In this document: positions 12,298-24,400 of the stretch, in pieces
Numbering within the stretch: the first letter of the stretch is position 1
How the letters are laid out: each line of letters starts with the position of its first letter
DNA from: Cerioporus squamosus
Taxonomy: Eukaryota > Basidiomycota > Agaricomycetes > Polyporales > Polyporaceae
Reading direction: 5' to 3'
Assembly: GCA_022592435.1 (NCBI GenBank)
Contig: JABYQS010000267.1
Location: 1 to 39,352, forward strand
DNA: 39,352 nt
Program-made: the position numbers and the translations under genes
The notes under the pieces: generated by a model
The model's input: the letters and a program-made list of their open reading frames with translations, nothing else
Database searches by the model: none
Told to the model about the DNA's origin: nothing

Positions 12298-14383
12298 ATG
12301 GCAAGCCACTTTCTCCCCGGCGATCAGTCTGTGCAGACTGAACTTCCAGCAAGCACCATCGACCACTTGAGAGACTTATGGTCACAAGCGGGCGAGTTGA
12401 TTGAGGACCTCGCAGCGTCTCGGGGCGTCACCAACAGCTATCAGCAACCGGTTCGTTCTATGCACGATAGCCTTCTCGGCCATGGAGGAATGCGGACCAA
12501 AGACTGACTTATGCTGGCAGTTGGCCTCCCTCAAAACAGTCTTCCAGGACGCGGTCGGCGTGGCTCAGATGCTCCACAACGAACGGCTTCCGATTTACCG
12601 CCTACCTCCCGAGGTGATGATCCGCATATTCTCCTTTGTCAGGATATCAGTCGACGACGCGGACTCCGCGCATCTGAGGCCCGTTAGGTGGACATTCACA
12701 GTCCTCGACGATAGGGAACTGCATCCCCTTTTACTCGTATGTCGGAGGTGGCGAGACCTGGCTCTCAGTGCTCCTCTCCTGTGGTCCCACGTCATGGCCG
12801 TGCGCGGGATGGACGACAATTACCTGGCCCGCAGCGCGAGCGTACCCCTCACGGTCTATATATCGAAGGCTATCGAGTCATCGATTACCATGTTCAAAGG
12901 TCCAGGTGGCGGATTTGTCTCTCGAGGATGCTCCCCTTCCTCATTTTACAAGTCCTTGAAAAGCATCGGCAAGGTTCGTTCCCGCATTCGCGTACTGCAT
13001 ATCAACTACACGGACTCCGGCATCCCCTCGTGGATGATGGGTTTTCTTGCTACGCTTGGTGCCCATCAGCTAGAGGAGTGCAATATCGATTTTCACTCCA
13101 CCCGTTCGGAAGGCGGCCTTTTCACGAGCTACACTGTGACTGTGCCGGATTTCCGCCCCCGTCTCACGTTGTTCTCGGGAGGTTCGGGCAACGGCGGAGG
13201 CGAGAGGCTGCGAATTCTGCGTCTCGCCGGGGTCCCCTACCTGCCTTCCAATAGGTTTCCAGACCTGACCACGCTCTCGCTCTCCAGCGCAACAATGAGG
13301 ACCGATGTCGCCGGGGCCGACACGACATCATGGAGTTTGCAGGATCTGGTCGACTTCCTCTCCGGGAGCCCCAGGCTGGAGGAGCTCTACATCCGCAACG
13401 TGCAACTCGAGCGTCGGTCGGTATCATCTTCCGGCATCACGAAAATCACCTTGAGCCGACTCCGGCACTTCGTGCTCGAAGTTCCCCTACATACACACAG
13501 GTCTGCGCTGCAGAGAGCATTTTCGATAATCGGTTACCCAAGCCATTGTCATGTCTTGCTCCTCACCTTCTCTGCGTCACAGCCCGATGCCGTCGACCAG
13601 CTCCTGACATCTCTCCCATGGCCCGATTCCCATTGGTATACCCGCCTCCGCATCACGGCCATCGAGTTCGGATCCACGATGTTACACTTCGTACCATCGT
13701 CTGGGAGCGGTTCGCTGACCATCGGTCTGCGTGTCGTCAACCAACGCATGCGTGTGGACTTTAACCCACAGCGCGAGTTGCGGGCGCTGTTCGACATAGC
13801 CTACCCGTGGTGCTGCGCCATAGAGGAGCTTTGGCTGGAGTTGGCGGAAGACGACTACTATCACGGCCTTGGGTGCATCCTTGGACGCTTCCCGGGCCTC
13901 AAGCGCCTCGTCGTCAGCCAGCCCTCCTACCTTAGCCCAGGTGGATGGTATGCTCGCCTAGCCGACACGCTCCATCTACTGCGCCCAACAAAGACCGGGA
14001 ACATTGCGTGCCCAGCGCTGGACACGCTCTGCGTCAGCATTCCTGCGTACTGCAAGGACGTCGAGGCGGTGAAGCAAGTCCTCTTGTCTCGCGCGCAGAG
14101 CCACCATGTACGCCGACTCGTCATCGGATATAGCCCCATGTTGGAGTTGGAGGTCCTCGCGGAGGTGTTCTCGCTGGAGGAGCTCGTTGAGGAGTTTGTG
14201 TGCGAGGAGCTGCCGCCTGTTCGTCGCGGTACGGTGCTTGCGGACTGGCTGCTGAGCATCCCGAAGGTCTTCGAGGACGGCGGCTTCCACGCGAGTTGGC
14301 CGAAGTGGGATCAAGGTACTCTCTTTCTGCCTTCTTTGTCGTCCGGCTGACATTGAGGTTTTGCAGACACTAGCAAGTACTAG
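12298..14383 (+). CDS. F-box domain protein (Agaricomycete type)
   Basis: Probable SCF adaptor of unknown substrate. Three exons (12298-12450, 12521-14315, 14367-14383) join in frame to 654 residues; the last intron moves the stop so the protein ends WDQDTSKY. If that intron is retained the frame stops at 14350 instead. The N-terminus has a short helical stretch (LASLKTVFQDAVGVAQMLHNER) rendered here as two blocks, LASLKTVFQDA and VGVAQMLHNER, before the F-box RLPPEVMIRIFSFV at about residues 80-150. That box contains the insertion and LLLVCRRWRDLALSAPLLWSHV ending typical of mushroom F-box proteins. The rest has leucine-rich, LRR-like spacing (LRILRLAGVPYL, LEELYIRNVQL). The start was chosen for its good context (CAGCATGGC) and because the first exon keeps frame through a 70-nt intron. 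It is convergent with the next gene. Function beyond Skp1 binding is unknown. Confidence 0.82.
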
Positions 14384-14821
14384 TGATGACGCTTCGGAGA
14401 AGCCGTCGAATCCCACCAGTTGCGATTACCCTCCCTGCGTCTGCGCTGGACATCAGGTCATACCTTCAATGAGTAGAATGACCCGTTGATCCTTGCAACC
14501 CATTCTTGCACCATGCATTTCCGTCTGCTTCTCTGGTTCTCGTAAATCCTGAGGGCCGGAGACCTGCTGTCATGTCCAGCAATTTACCAAAATCTGATAC
14601 CATCGCATATGCAACTACGCATCGTCCCCGTACAGCGTTCACAATTCTTCCCAGGTAGAACTTGTTCAGCTTGTTGAATGGTCACAACTGGCACTCGCTA
14701 TATCCTCCAACTTTCGAAAGACCGTGCGTCTGCGAATGCCTCAGAGGCCTCAGAGATTGTGGGTCGATATGCACAACGCACCTATATCACATGGACAGCA
14801 GCGTGCAACGGTGTCGTACCG
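14384..14821. other. Convergent 3' intergenic region
   Basis: Between two F-box type genes pointing at each other. No motif, repeat or RNA gene was seen. An open frame on the plus strand starting at 14678 extends over the antisense of the next gene's second exon and is not credible as a gene. Confidence 0.5.
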
Positions 14822-15820
14822 CTAGCGGTCAGGGATGTAACTCCAGCATCCGGTACCGCCTCCAACCCTGTCCAGCCACTCTTTCATGGCAGCCTCCTCC
14901 CTAGAGGTACGGTACTCGTAGTATGGCAACGCCTTGGTAGGTCGGACCGCCGCGGCGAGGAAACTATCGAATTTAGGCTTGAACCTGGGATAGACGGTGT
15001 GGCCCGGGGCGCGTGGACCGCGTGGTTCGAGGTAAAGCCTGCTAAGCTTCTTGAACGGCCCACCCCCAGCTGAAGTGACAGGCGGAGTGAGTTGGTTTAC
15101 GCATCCAGGAACGTGTCACTCACCAGATATAGCCGTCAGCTCTTGAGTGACTCTTGTAACATATCGGACGCACAGGTGCGTAACTTCCGGAGCACGATGT
15201 GCCCAACTGTTGAGTTTCTCCACGGTGCCGTGCGTAGAGAATAGGATATGCAGGTGCGTGAGTTGCGGGAAGCAGATGGGGCTTCTCGCTCCTCCGACAA
15301 ATGGGTTTTTCTCGTACAGATACAACTCCCGTAGTTCCGGGAACCCTTCGGGGCATTCGATGTCTGGGAAGTTGTTGATCTCATGCCATTCGTTGCAGTA
15401 GACGAAACAGAGAGTCCGCAGGTCCCGAGAAACGAGGCGGATTAACTCGGCGATGTCGTCTTCACACTTGAAGCGTTCAGCTGGTGAGTCGGAATTCATC
15501 ATGGAGTGAGCGAGATCATCAAGGGCACCACGCCAGCCTTCCTTGTGCTTTCCACATTGGGCTGCGATGAAGAGGTGCTTAACGACTGGCTTGTACCCGT
15601 ACGCATCCACCTGCGCGGTCGCACGCTCCTTGTTGAAGCAGATGAGGAACTTGGCAAACCGCCTGGAGGGGCCAAAGATCGCGACGGAGTTGAAGCGGGG
15701 GGAGCGGGAAACGTCTCTGATATGCTTGTTCACGAGCGACAGCGAACATCCCGTGAAGCCACCATCTGTGCACGCCAGAGAGCAGATTTCGTGCAGTAGC
15801 TCGGGTGCGAGGCTCTCCAT
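14822..15820 (-). CDS. F-box-like basidiomycete protein
   Basis: Small F-box-like protein of a family abundant in mushrooms; substrate unknown. Two exons (15124-15820 and 14822-15069) joined by a 54-nt GT-AG intron give 314 residues. The N-terminus MESLAPELLHEICSLACTD continues into GGFTGCSLSLVNKHIRDVSR, the usual degenerate F-box of this group (LAPELL.EI...C.LSLV...IR). The middle has regularly spaced Leu-rich segments (LRELYLYEK, LTHLHILF) suggesting an LRR-like fold. The C-terminus, supplied by exon 2, ends in a hydrophilic segment with EAAMKEWLDRVGGG. Exon 2 was accepted because the frame stays open for 82 codons after the splice and has normal protein composition. Confidence 0.75.
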
Positions 15821-16466
15821 GTCTGTAGGAGAGTAAGAAAGAGAGTTCTACTAGGAAGCACTGATAAGCAGGCAACTCTCGCTGACCTGGGTGTGTGTTA
15901 GATCGTGGTGGTGGTGGTGGTGGTGGTTCACATGTATCCTATTCCCTTCGAGCGCTCGTAATCACCTCACCGACTTGTTATTATTGCAACCGTGATCGGT
16001 ACATACTGTGCATCGTTCGCCTTTCGACCAGTCGCCTTTCGAAGGGCTGTAGGCAGTGGGTCCTGCCAAGAGTCAAGACCAGTACTCTTGCGGTCCGGGA
16101 GCGGACCATTCACACGCAGTAGAAACTTCAAGAGGGAGAGGAATGCATTACAGAGCGATGTATATACGCGTGTCGATGGAACGAACGAAGATGTGGAAAC
16201 GAACGAGCGAGCCGCCAGGCCAGACAAGATGGCAGAGAGAAAGGAAGAGGAAGGGAGCGCGAGAGATATGGGGGGTGTGCATAAGACAAGACGTACGATA
16301 CCAGCCACACAACATCCAAATGCAACAGGCACGGGGCGCAGAAGAAGTACATATGTGCAAGAACGAGAACGAAGGTAGCGATAGATCACAATATGTGAGC
16401 GGGAGTGAGGGGGAGGGGGTCGCAGAGTGTGACTATATGTAATAGTAGTGGTCGGAGGCCGACGAA
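15821..16466. other. Intergenic region with a GTG microsatellite
   Basis: Upstream of the F-box-like gene (-) and downstream of the histone-fold gene (-). It includes the GTG repeat near 15905 and purine-rich DNA around 16200-16290. I recognise no gene. Confidence 0.5.
15905..15927 (+). repeat. (GTG)n microsatellite
   Basis: About seven to eight perfect GTG units just 85 bases upstream of the F-box-like start codon, so in its promoter or leader. A simple repeat of no assigned function. Confidence 0.9.
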
Positions 16467-19400
16467 TCAACTCGGATCCAATCCGAGACCGTTCTGGTAT
16501 ATACGGTATAAGTTTACGATGTGGTAATCCACGCTCAGCCGAGGGACGGTCACAGACAGGCGGCGGTCGATGCTAAGGAGGCTACCGGGAGTGGGAGCTG
16601 GCACGAAAGGACTGTTCCCCTCGCTGCTCCCCTCCTCCGAGCTCAACCGCGGGCTGCTCCCGCTGTTGCTCCCGCCCCCGCTGCTGCTGCTGCTGCTCTG
16701 GCTCCCGTCCCCGGTCTTCGTGTTCCCGCTGCAAAGGAGAATCGCTCGGATCAACCTGCCCGCCTCCGCCCAAAAACAGTGCGACTAACCCGCGCTCGAT
16801 CTCGTCGTTGCCCTTCGTCGCCAGCGAGAGCGCCTCCTCCAGCGGCGACTTCGATGTCGGGCTTTCCGGGAGGGGAGGAGCGTCCTTGAGGGCAACCCCG
16901 TTCTTGACGAGGAACATGTCGACTAGGAGCCGGCATTCATCCGCGGACGACGCGACGGTCAGCAGGCGGCGAAGGTCCTCCGCATCCGCTGGAGAGATCG
17001 CTGGCGCGGGCGGCGGAGGGGGCGGAGGAGGCTCCAAGGGTGTGATGGGACTTCGTGAAGCGGACCGCGATGCGTAGCCGCTCTCGGCCTTCGAGTGCGC
17101 ATGGATCGACTTCCGGTCAAGCGTGGAGGTCGGCGACGTGACGTTCACACTGCGTGGGTGCAGGGACAGCTCAGACGTGTCGAGCTTGACGGGGTGCCCA
17201 TTGAGTATGACAGGTTTCCTCGCGACCGGAGATGAGATGGGTGAAGTGACAGACGTGCCGTCCCGACTCGGGCTCTGCTCGATCACCCTCGCATGACGGT
17301 TGCCGTTCACAACACGACCTTCCGCGATGGAATCAGCCGCGATAGAACTGGAAGGAGAGACAACAGAGTCATCCAAGATAGGCACTGCCTTGCGGACAGT
17401 GCCCCGGCGAGAGAGACTAGGTGGCTGCGACGACGAGACGTCCTCCGAGGAGTTATGTGTGGATGACGTGTTCGACCCAGGAACAGTGCTCTGAGATAGA
17501 GACGTGTGCAGGGGAGGACGGGGTGGTGGAGTCGCGACGACAACGTTAGGGTATGGGTTGCTCGCACTGGCGACATTGGGTATCGACCGCTTGCCCGTGA
17601 GGGATGTGTTCTTGAACGAGGGAGGGGGAGGGGACGCGATGTGAACCTTTGAATTCTTGCGCGACAAGGACCTCGGTGTCTTCGGGGGCTCCTCCGCGAT
17701 GCTGCCGTTGAGACTCTCCCTCGACCCTCCCAGCGTGAGACGTGACATCATGCGCTGTAGCCGTCCAGAGCGTGACTTCGACGACTCGAACGAGATGACG
17801 CTCGCGTTCATGCTCGGGCTGTACGCAGGCTCGTCGGGCGGCGGACCAGCGTCCAAGAAGGCGATAAGGTCCTGTGCGGCCCTGGAGATATGCGGCTTGC
17901 TGCCACCGGGGGTGCGAGGGGAAGATGGTTCTGAAGGGGACGCACGAGCGGGACCTGCCTTCGGCACAGGCACTGTAACCACCTCCTGCAGTTCCTCCTC
18001 TCCATCCGACCCGTTCATCACCTCATCCAAGTCCATCGACTCCCTGCTCTTCTGGATCTTCGTCTTCTTCTTCGGTACCCCGAACTGCGACGAACCCAGA
18101 GTCGAGGGTGACGCATTCTGCGAGCCCGCAACCTTCCCCACACCATGCCTCACTGCTGAGGTCTTCCGTGCAATCCCGTCTTCGTGTCGTGGATGGGGGA
18201 CGTTCGAGATGGAGATCGAGCGTAAGCGCAGGTCGTTCGCACGCGCCGATGGGGTCGAGCTGGCGGCTGTGAAGCTGGTGTTCCGCATCCTGACTGCAGC
18301 GTTGGACTGGAAGGGGGACTGAGAAGTGTTGGAAGAGCCCGACTCCTCGTCGTCCTCGATTATCGAGTCCACGTGGCGACGACCGTTCGCAACAGGGACC
18401 CGTTTTGGCTCGAGGAGCGCTGCCGTGGGGAGGCGCGCCACCATCTTGCCCCTTCTCAGCCTGTCCCGCCCGTCGGGTCATCCTCTCGCGTTCAATGCGC
18501 TCCTGCTTGTACACCTTGTGATGACACCCAGATACTTTCAACGCGCGCTCCCAGATACAATGAGGCACCGATCGAACGTACCTCCATGCTCTTGAGTCGG
18601 TCAGGCGTCAGGGACACTTTCATAGTCGCGCCAGAGCGCATGAGCTCGTCGAACTCCTGCTGGAGCTCCTCGTCCTCCTGGCGGGGCGGTGTGAGAAAGA
18701 GAAGAGAGAGACAAGGTTGAGAAGAAAACGGGCGAACTGACCTCGAACTCTGGGTACTCGCGGTTGATGCCAATTTCGCTGCTTGATCGCGCTAACGCGG
18801 CATTCGCCGGCTCGTGCTTGTCGCTTAGGCTGCGCGCGTGGAAAATCTTCGCGCCTTTGGCCTTCTCAAAGGACGTCCTGCGCGACTCGCTCGACCCGTG
18901 CCCGAGCACGGTCGACTTCTGCGAGTCCGTCGACAACCGCGACTTCGCTGCGGGTGTCACGGTCGACTCGTCGCCCATCGGAGACGACGTGGAGGTCCTT
19001 GGGGCCATGATCTTGTCCGTACTTCTCGAGAACGACTTGCTCCTGCGTGGACGCTGAGCCTTGGACAACGCCTCGATGTGTTCGTACACTGGGGAGAGGG
19101 AGGTGAGTTCAGACGTATGCGCGCGCGAGATATATGATGAACAAGGCCGAATGTCTGTCTCCGTTGGCAAGGTGACCCGCAATAGTGACCTCTTCAATGG
19201 AGATCGCAGGCTGCGCGGGGTATCTCTACACATAGCAGTGTAGCGCTGATACATACAGCCTCATCGTGCATGAGCACACTTCACAGTCTCACAGAGGACG
19301 GCCACGCCTTGTGATATAACGTGATACAACTGACGAGTAGACATCCGAGGGAGTGCTTCGAGGCTTCTCTCGCATCCCGCGTACGTCTGAGCTTGAGCCC

Positions 19401-20438
19401 CGAGCATCTGTGCATCTCTCGGGAGTCTCTTCGACGCCTTCGACAGGCTCGCCAAGGTATCCTCCTCAAATGGCTCCATTCACCAAGCCTTCCGATGCCA
19501 CTCGCAATGCATGCATAACAAGCCATGATCGATCCCCAACGACTGACGTAGTCATATGTGTGGCGCGTGGGTCTTCGTACGCTGAACGAGACTAGAGGGT
19601 CGAAACAGGACTCACCCTTCATGATCTTGAACATGCCGTAAATGGCGTCGTCTTCGCCCAGCGCGATAAAGAGGTCCTGGACGGTGGCAAGCGTGCGGCT
19701 GCTATCTCGGGCTGCCACCCGGCTCACATTCGACAGGACATGTCTGCAGACCGCGGAGATGAGATGAGGGGAGCAAACAGGAACGGGGACAACAGGCGAC
19801 TTACTCGCAGATGGCCCTGGAATATACCGCCGACGTGAGTTCGAGAAGCCCCAAGCGCGACAGATGGAAAGTTGGACCACGTACTCAAGTATAGCCGTGA
19901 GATAGAGTGCTGCCGGGGCCAATAAAGCAGGACTCGGCGGCGCAGTCGACCCGGCGGCCTCCATGCGCTGCTGCAGCCGTTTCTCCGCCTCGGCGTCCTC
20001 GTCCGAGTCGTTCATGGTGGAGTACGCCTCGCATTTGAGACGTAGCAGCTACCGACCGGCGTGAGCGCGGTGCGCGCTGGGGTGGGATGGGATGGGAGAT
20101 CGCGTGCTCACCTCGAACGACCACTGCAGGTCAAACTCGGAGCTGCTGGTGCGAGGGGAGGATGCGCGAGCACCCGTGCGGTCCCAGTACGCCTTCAGCT
20201 CTACCTCCGCCTCTAGCAACGCCTCCTTCCCGAGGCTGGTGGGGAGGACCTTGAGGAGCGCGGCCTTGATCTTCTCCGTTGCGAGCGAGCGCGAGACGGA
20301 GAGGATGTTGTAGAGGACCTCGTCGAGGAGGACATTAACAGAATGCAGCGCTTCCGGTTTGAGCTTGATTGGACGGACGTCGGAGAGGATGACCTCGGCG
20401 GAGCGCGTAGAGATGTAGGAGGGACACTGTATAGACAT
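16467..20438 (-). CDS. H2A-like histone-fold protein with long disordered tail
   Basis: Not recognised as a named protein. The first exon (MSIQCPSYISTRSAEVILSD...) has two helical blocks; after an intron and an acidic stretch (NDSDEDAEAEKRL) comes a segment that reads like the second half of histone H2A: APAALYLTAILE-AICE-HVLSNVSRVAARDS, then TVQDLFIALGEDD. A 12-nt microexon (19805-19816) provides AIC inside this helix. Downstream exons give VYEHIEALSK, a Ser/Arg-rich region, DEELQQEFDELM-SGATMKVSLTP and VYKQERIERERMTRR, then about 600 residues of Ser/Pro-rich disorder with a run of eight prolines. Two frame problems: near 18449-18452 (CCCC on the plus strand) the exon VYKQER and the long tail are in different frames, and near 16733 the frame giving a Ser-rich, conserved-looking end (RLSVDYHIVNLYRIY, stop 16467) differs from the one ending at 16582. 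A roughly 530-nt gap after FKIMK (about 19089-19617) may be one long intron. Probably chromatin-associated, but that is inference. Confidence 0.65.
19805..19816 (-). other. 12-nt microexon inside the histone fold
   Basis: Minus-strand GGCCATCTGCGA is flanked by acceptor ...ATTCCAG and donor GTAAGTCG. It joins TAILE to HVLSNV as TAILEAICEHVLSNV, keeping the H2A-like helix continuous. Because its length is a multiple of three, skipping would delete four residues without shifting frame. Confidence 0.75.
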
Positions 20439-21443
20439 GGCGGTCGCTGGCGGATGCGGGGGTGTGAGGAGGACGGGCGGGATGCTCAGAACATGGTCGG
20501 CGGGAGGAGGAGGAGGCGGAAGCGGTAACGGGGCTGCGGCGAGCTGAGGCTGAGACGCGGTGGCGAGGAAGCGAGCGAGCCGCGTCGGACGTCCACGAGG
20601 GCTCTCCCAGCGCCGTCTTCGCTCAGATCTCTATTGCCGATGCTGGTCCTGCACAAAGTTCACCATCAACAGAACATCGCTCATACTATGCGTTCACCAG
20701 TAATGCAACTTCGGGCTTGTTACTTGACTATCTTCTCCCTCCCTTAGCTGATTGCTGTCGGATCTTCGGTGGTGTGTTCCAAGCCGTCTTGGGCACCTCC
20801 TCCGATTTTTTGGGGACGAGAGGATGAGATGGAGGGTGAGGCGAGGGGGCGCACTGAGTCGCAACAGTAATGCAACCCACGGAGAAACCTCGTCACACAA
20901 TCAGTCACGCTGTGCCCACTGAGAACTGAGCGTTTACGCAGCCTTATATGGTACTAAGCGCCCGAAAATGTCACGCTTCTCCAACTCTTACTTCCATTCC
21001 TCCTCCTCAATGCACCCCCCAATGTCGGAAAATTATGTGTCAATACCTGTCGCATGGTAGAACAGCCTAGCGGAGTTTCAGTGGAAGCGCCCGCATATTG
21101 CACTGTAGCGAGGTCGGATGATAGTGCCGGCAGGTGCAAACTCGCGGAAGATGGCCTCCTATCTCCTCGTCCCGGCCACTTCTCAAGAAGCGGTTTTTAC
21201 GAGCATGTTCAAAGGCTTCTGGGCTATTGTTGTGCCGAGTTTTGTAATCTACAGATGAGGGACAGCGGAGCTAGACCCCCGGTTGCATTACTGTTGCAGA
21301 TTTTGGCCGATTGCATTACTGGTGTAGGCATAGTATCACACAAACGCGATTCTAGTCGCGCTTACACTCCCGCATACACACCCTGTATCTACGCCCTATG
21401 CGCTAACCCGGTTTCCTACATATGCAAGACTAACCACCGCGTG
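20439..21443. other. Intergenic region, mostly occupied by a MITE candidate
   Basis: Upstream of the histone-fold start and downstream of the zinc-finger gene. The first 250 bases should hold the histone-fold promoter; from 20686 to 21333 lies an element with terminal inverted repeats. No credible coding sequence. Confidence 0.6.
20686..21333. mobile_element. Probable mariner-type MITE with TA flanks
   Basis: The ends are near-perfect inverted repeats: left 20683-20708 and right 21311-21336 match at 24 of 26 positions when inverted, with cores CACCAGTAATGCAA and TTGCATTACTGGTG. If the element is taken from CTATGC to GCATAG it is 648 bp and both sides are TA, the target duplication of Tc1/mariner transposons. 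A second, subterminal inverted pair of 17 bp (GCAACAGTAATGCAACC at 20861 and its complement at 21281) repeats the same CAGTAATGCAAC core. There is no transposase frame, so it would be non-autonomous. The TA call is weak alone because TA is common and palindromic. Confidence 0.6.
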
Positions 21444-24400
21444 CTACCTCTCCTCCGGCCGAGGCTCTCCCTGCGTCGACGCAGGCAACTGCGCATCTTG
21501 CAGAAGATCTGCAGGACCAGGTTCAGCCACGACGTTTCCTGCGACAGCGGTGTCCTTGTCCTCCGTCTGCACCGGCGCCCTGAAATTCGATCGTCTGGGT
21601 AGTTCCAATCTCCCGCCGGCATCTACTTTCCCATCTGCAACACTGACGTCGACGTCGCCCACGAGCTGATCTGCCCGATCATGTGGCCCGCCTGCCAGCA
21701 CTGCGGGCGGCGCCACGTTCGCCTCGGTCGCCCCGACGACGGGCACGAGGGGGAGACCTCCTACATCCGCTTCGGGATAGACGTCATTCGACGCGCTTTC
21801 GGGGCCGACGGAGGGAGCAGACGCTGCGCCGGGGCCGGCATCGGGGAGAGCGGGAGGAGAGGGAGGAACGGGGGGAGGTTGAGGTTGAGCTCGGGCTCAT
21901 TGGAGAAGAGAACGAGCCCGTCGTTGACCATCTTGGTGACCTCTCCGGAGCCAATGTCGTCGCAGTGCAGATGGTGCTTCCGCGACGCGTCGTACCCGTC
22001 CGTCAAGTCAAGATACTCCCGTCGATCCACCGTTTGATCAACGCAAGGCTCTCCGCGGGAGTCTTGCCGCGAGCTCCGTGGCCGCCATTTTTTCTGCCAG
22101 CCGGCGCGACCCACGCGAGGGTGCGGCCGCGTTCGACCTGCGGCCTTGCCACTTGAAGCAGATGATGTTCTCCAGGACCTGGCATCAAGAAAGCGCGAAC
22201 CTTCAGTGAGATCCCTATATTGCATCGCTCCAAGCTCAAGTTGGAGATACCCACCTTCCCGCCGAGCCACTGGTGCCGTTCCTTTGATATGGGATGCATG
22301 CTGACACGACATGGCACTGCCAAGTACGCCGGCACGACGTCTGGCAGCGGAGGCAAGGGCCGCCTCCTCTCCCCCGGCCGCAACAGCCCGCAGGACGGGC
22401 GAAGCACACCAGAGCCATTGCGGTGTTTGCTCGACCGGTGGTGTTCCAGAAGCTTGTCGGGCGCGTCAAACAACTCGTCGCAACCTAAAGACGTATCACG
22501 TCAACTGCGCCCCAGCCTCTGCGCCTGGCGTTCTCGATCAAGATCACATACCCTCGTACGCGCATCGCAGCGGCAGTAGCGCGTGCTTGTTGAGGTGTTT
22601 GAGCAGCCCGACCTTGTCCACGGACCGGCTCGATAGGCATCCGTACCAGCGACAGGCGTACGACCCCTGAGAGAAGAAGCACGAAGCATGGTCGTAAGTC
22701 AATCAGGAACAACGTCCTCGCTACCGCGACGTGATGGAATGGGAGGAAATGAGGCACTTACCCACTCATCTTGCTCGCCGGCATGCAATGCGAGATGCTT
22801 CTGCAGCGTCTGCGTCGAATTGAGGACGGCATCACACCCGGCCCACTGGCAAGGCGTCTCGCGCAGGCGGCTGTACGACAGCTCCGCAGCGGCTTGCACT
22901 TCCTTGTCTGCACATCACAGATCATTGTTAGCACACGTCCCGGCAACAGATCCAGAAGGCCGAAGTTGCAACGTACCTTCTTCGCTCAGTTCCTCGTCCT
23001 CGTCCTCATCAACTGCATCACGTCTTCCGTCAACAATGGAATATTGCCGTTTCGTGTCAAAGACAGACGCACCTGGGCATGTCGCCAGCTCATCGACCGA
23101 GGGTTCACGACTGGCTGCCCTAGGCGTACTTCGACGACTTGTCGCATAGGCCGGAAGCGGGGGTGCAAGTACATAGAGCGTTGAGCGTCGGCGCTTTCGT
23201 CGAGGAGACTCGTCCTCATCGCGGGAGGAACTCGAAGCCATTTCGACGTCAGAGTCGATCTGTCTAGCCTTGCCCTTCCCCTTGCCCTTGGGACCAAAGG
23301 ACCTCCGGGGCAGGGCTGACGATGTCACTGACACCAAATCATCATCATCCGTCGGAGGTGGCGCAGATGTTTGACGGCCGAAGTCAGGCTCGGGGGAGCT
23401 CGAGTGCGAAGGGAGGAACAATGGCAGCTTCTCCTTCTGGCGAACCACAGACGCAGGTGAGGAAGTAGCAGCTTGCGACGTAGATGGTTGTAGAGGCCGA
23501 GTCGGGGATAACAACGCAATGGATTCCTCCGGCAGGTCGAAGTCATGCGCGCCATCGACATTGTCGAGATCCTGGCTCGCGTGCAAGCGATTCACCTCTT
23601 CTAGCGCAGCACCGAGGGATGGCGACTTAGTGGTCCGGACGGCTGGCGATGAGGGACCTGGCGATGACTCTGGAGCCACGCCAACGATGGCCTCCTGCAC
23701 CTGATGCGCGTCTGCCGCATCGGACGATGTAACACTCGGTGCGCGCACAGGGATCGTTTCAGGTCGATCTGTCTGCTCCACGCCAACAGGGCCGTCTGCA
23801 TCTGCTTCCTCCCTCGTGAGGTCAATGATGTCCGCGTCCGCGTCCGCGCCCAAGGTTGGCTCTGGAGGCAGGGGCGCAACGAGAACGCTGACTTGTTCAG
23901 TCTTTTTCTCCACCGACAGCGATACATCTGGTGGGACGTCATTCTCGTCGCCCCCATCCCCGACGCGTTGTCTCTTGGACGGAGTCGGAGAAGTTGACGC
24001 AGGGGACGGCTTCCGCTTGCCACTCGCTGTGGGAAGCTCAATAACTTCGGAAGAAGGGGTGGTCAGCGGAGGCAGCGGTGTGCCAAACGCACCCTTGGGA
24101 GGCCCCAGAGACCGGATAATATCCTGCGCAAGCCTCCTCCTATCCGCCTTCTGCGGAGACCATGAGCGCTCTGCCTGCTGGTTCGCCGACGGTGTTGAAG
24201 GCTGCGGCGTCGACGTTTGAAATTGGATCTGTGTCTGTGGTGGTGGCTGCGCGGGAGTTGACAGTACAGTCTGCGTCGCCGGGGCGGACGCGCTGGCCTG
24301 CTGCGAGCGAGGGTGGAAAATGAACTGTATTTGGCCATCCCGATTGCGAAACGCCATGGGAGCACTGGGGTCGCGAGGCTTGTACCACTGCACCTGAGTT

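Noticed and set aside
14678..15073. Open frame on the plus strand
   Set aside because: It is largely antisense to the second exon of the F-box-like gene, whose own frame gives a better protein and a clean splice.
16681..16698. Polyglutamine tract from the CTG repeat as a functional feature
   Set aside because: The Gln-rich reading depends on a frame that is probably wrong; the alternative frame reads Ser and has a more protein-like C-terminus.
19261..19479. Separate small gene on the minus strand
   Set aside because: It lies within the histone-fold gene and its ATG directly follows a stop; more likely intron or a missed internal exon.
21681..22156. Plus-strand open frames opposite the zinc-finger C-terminus
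   Set aside because: They mirror the coding strand's composition and have no motif; the minus strand carries recognisable, family-like sequence.
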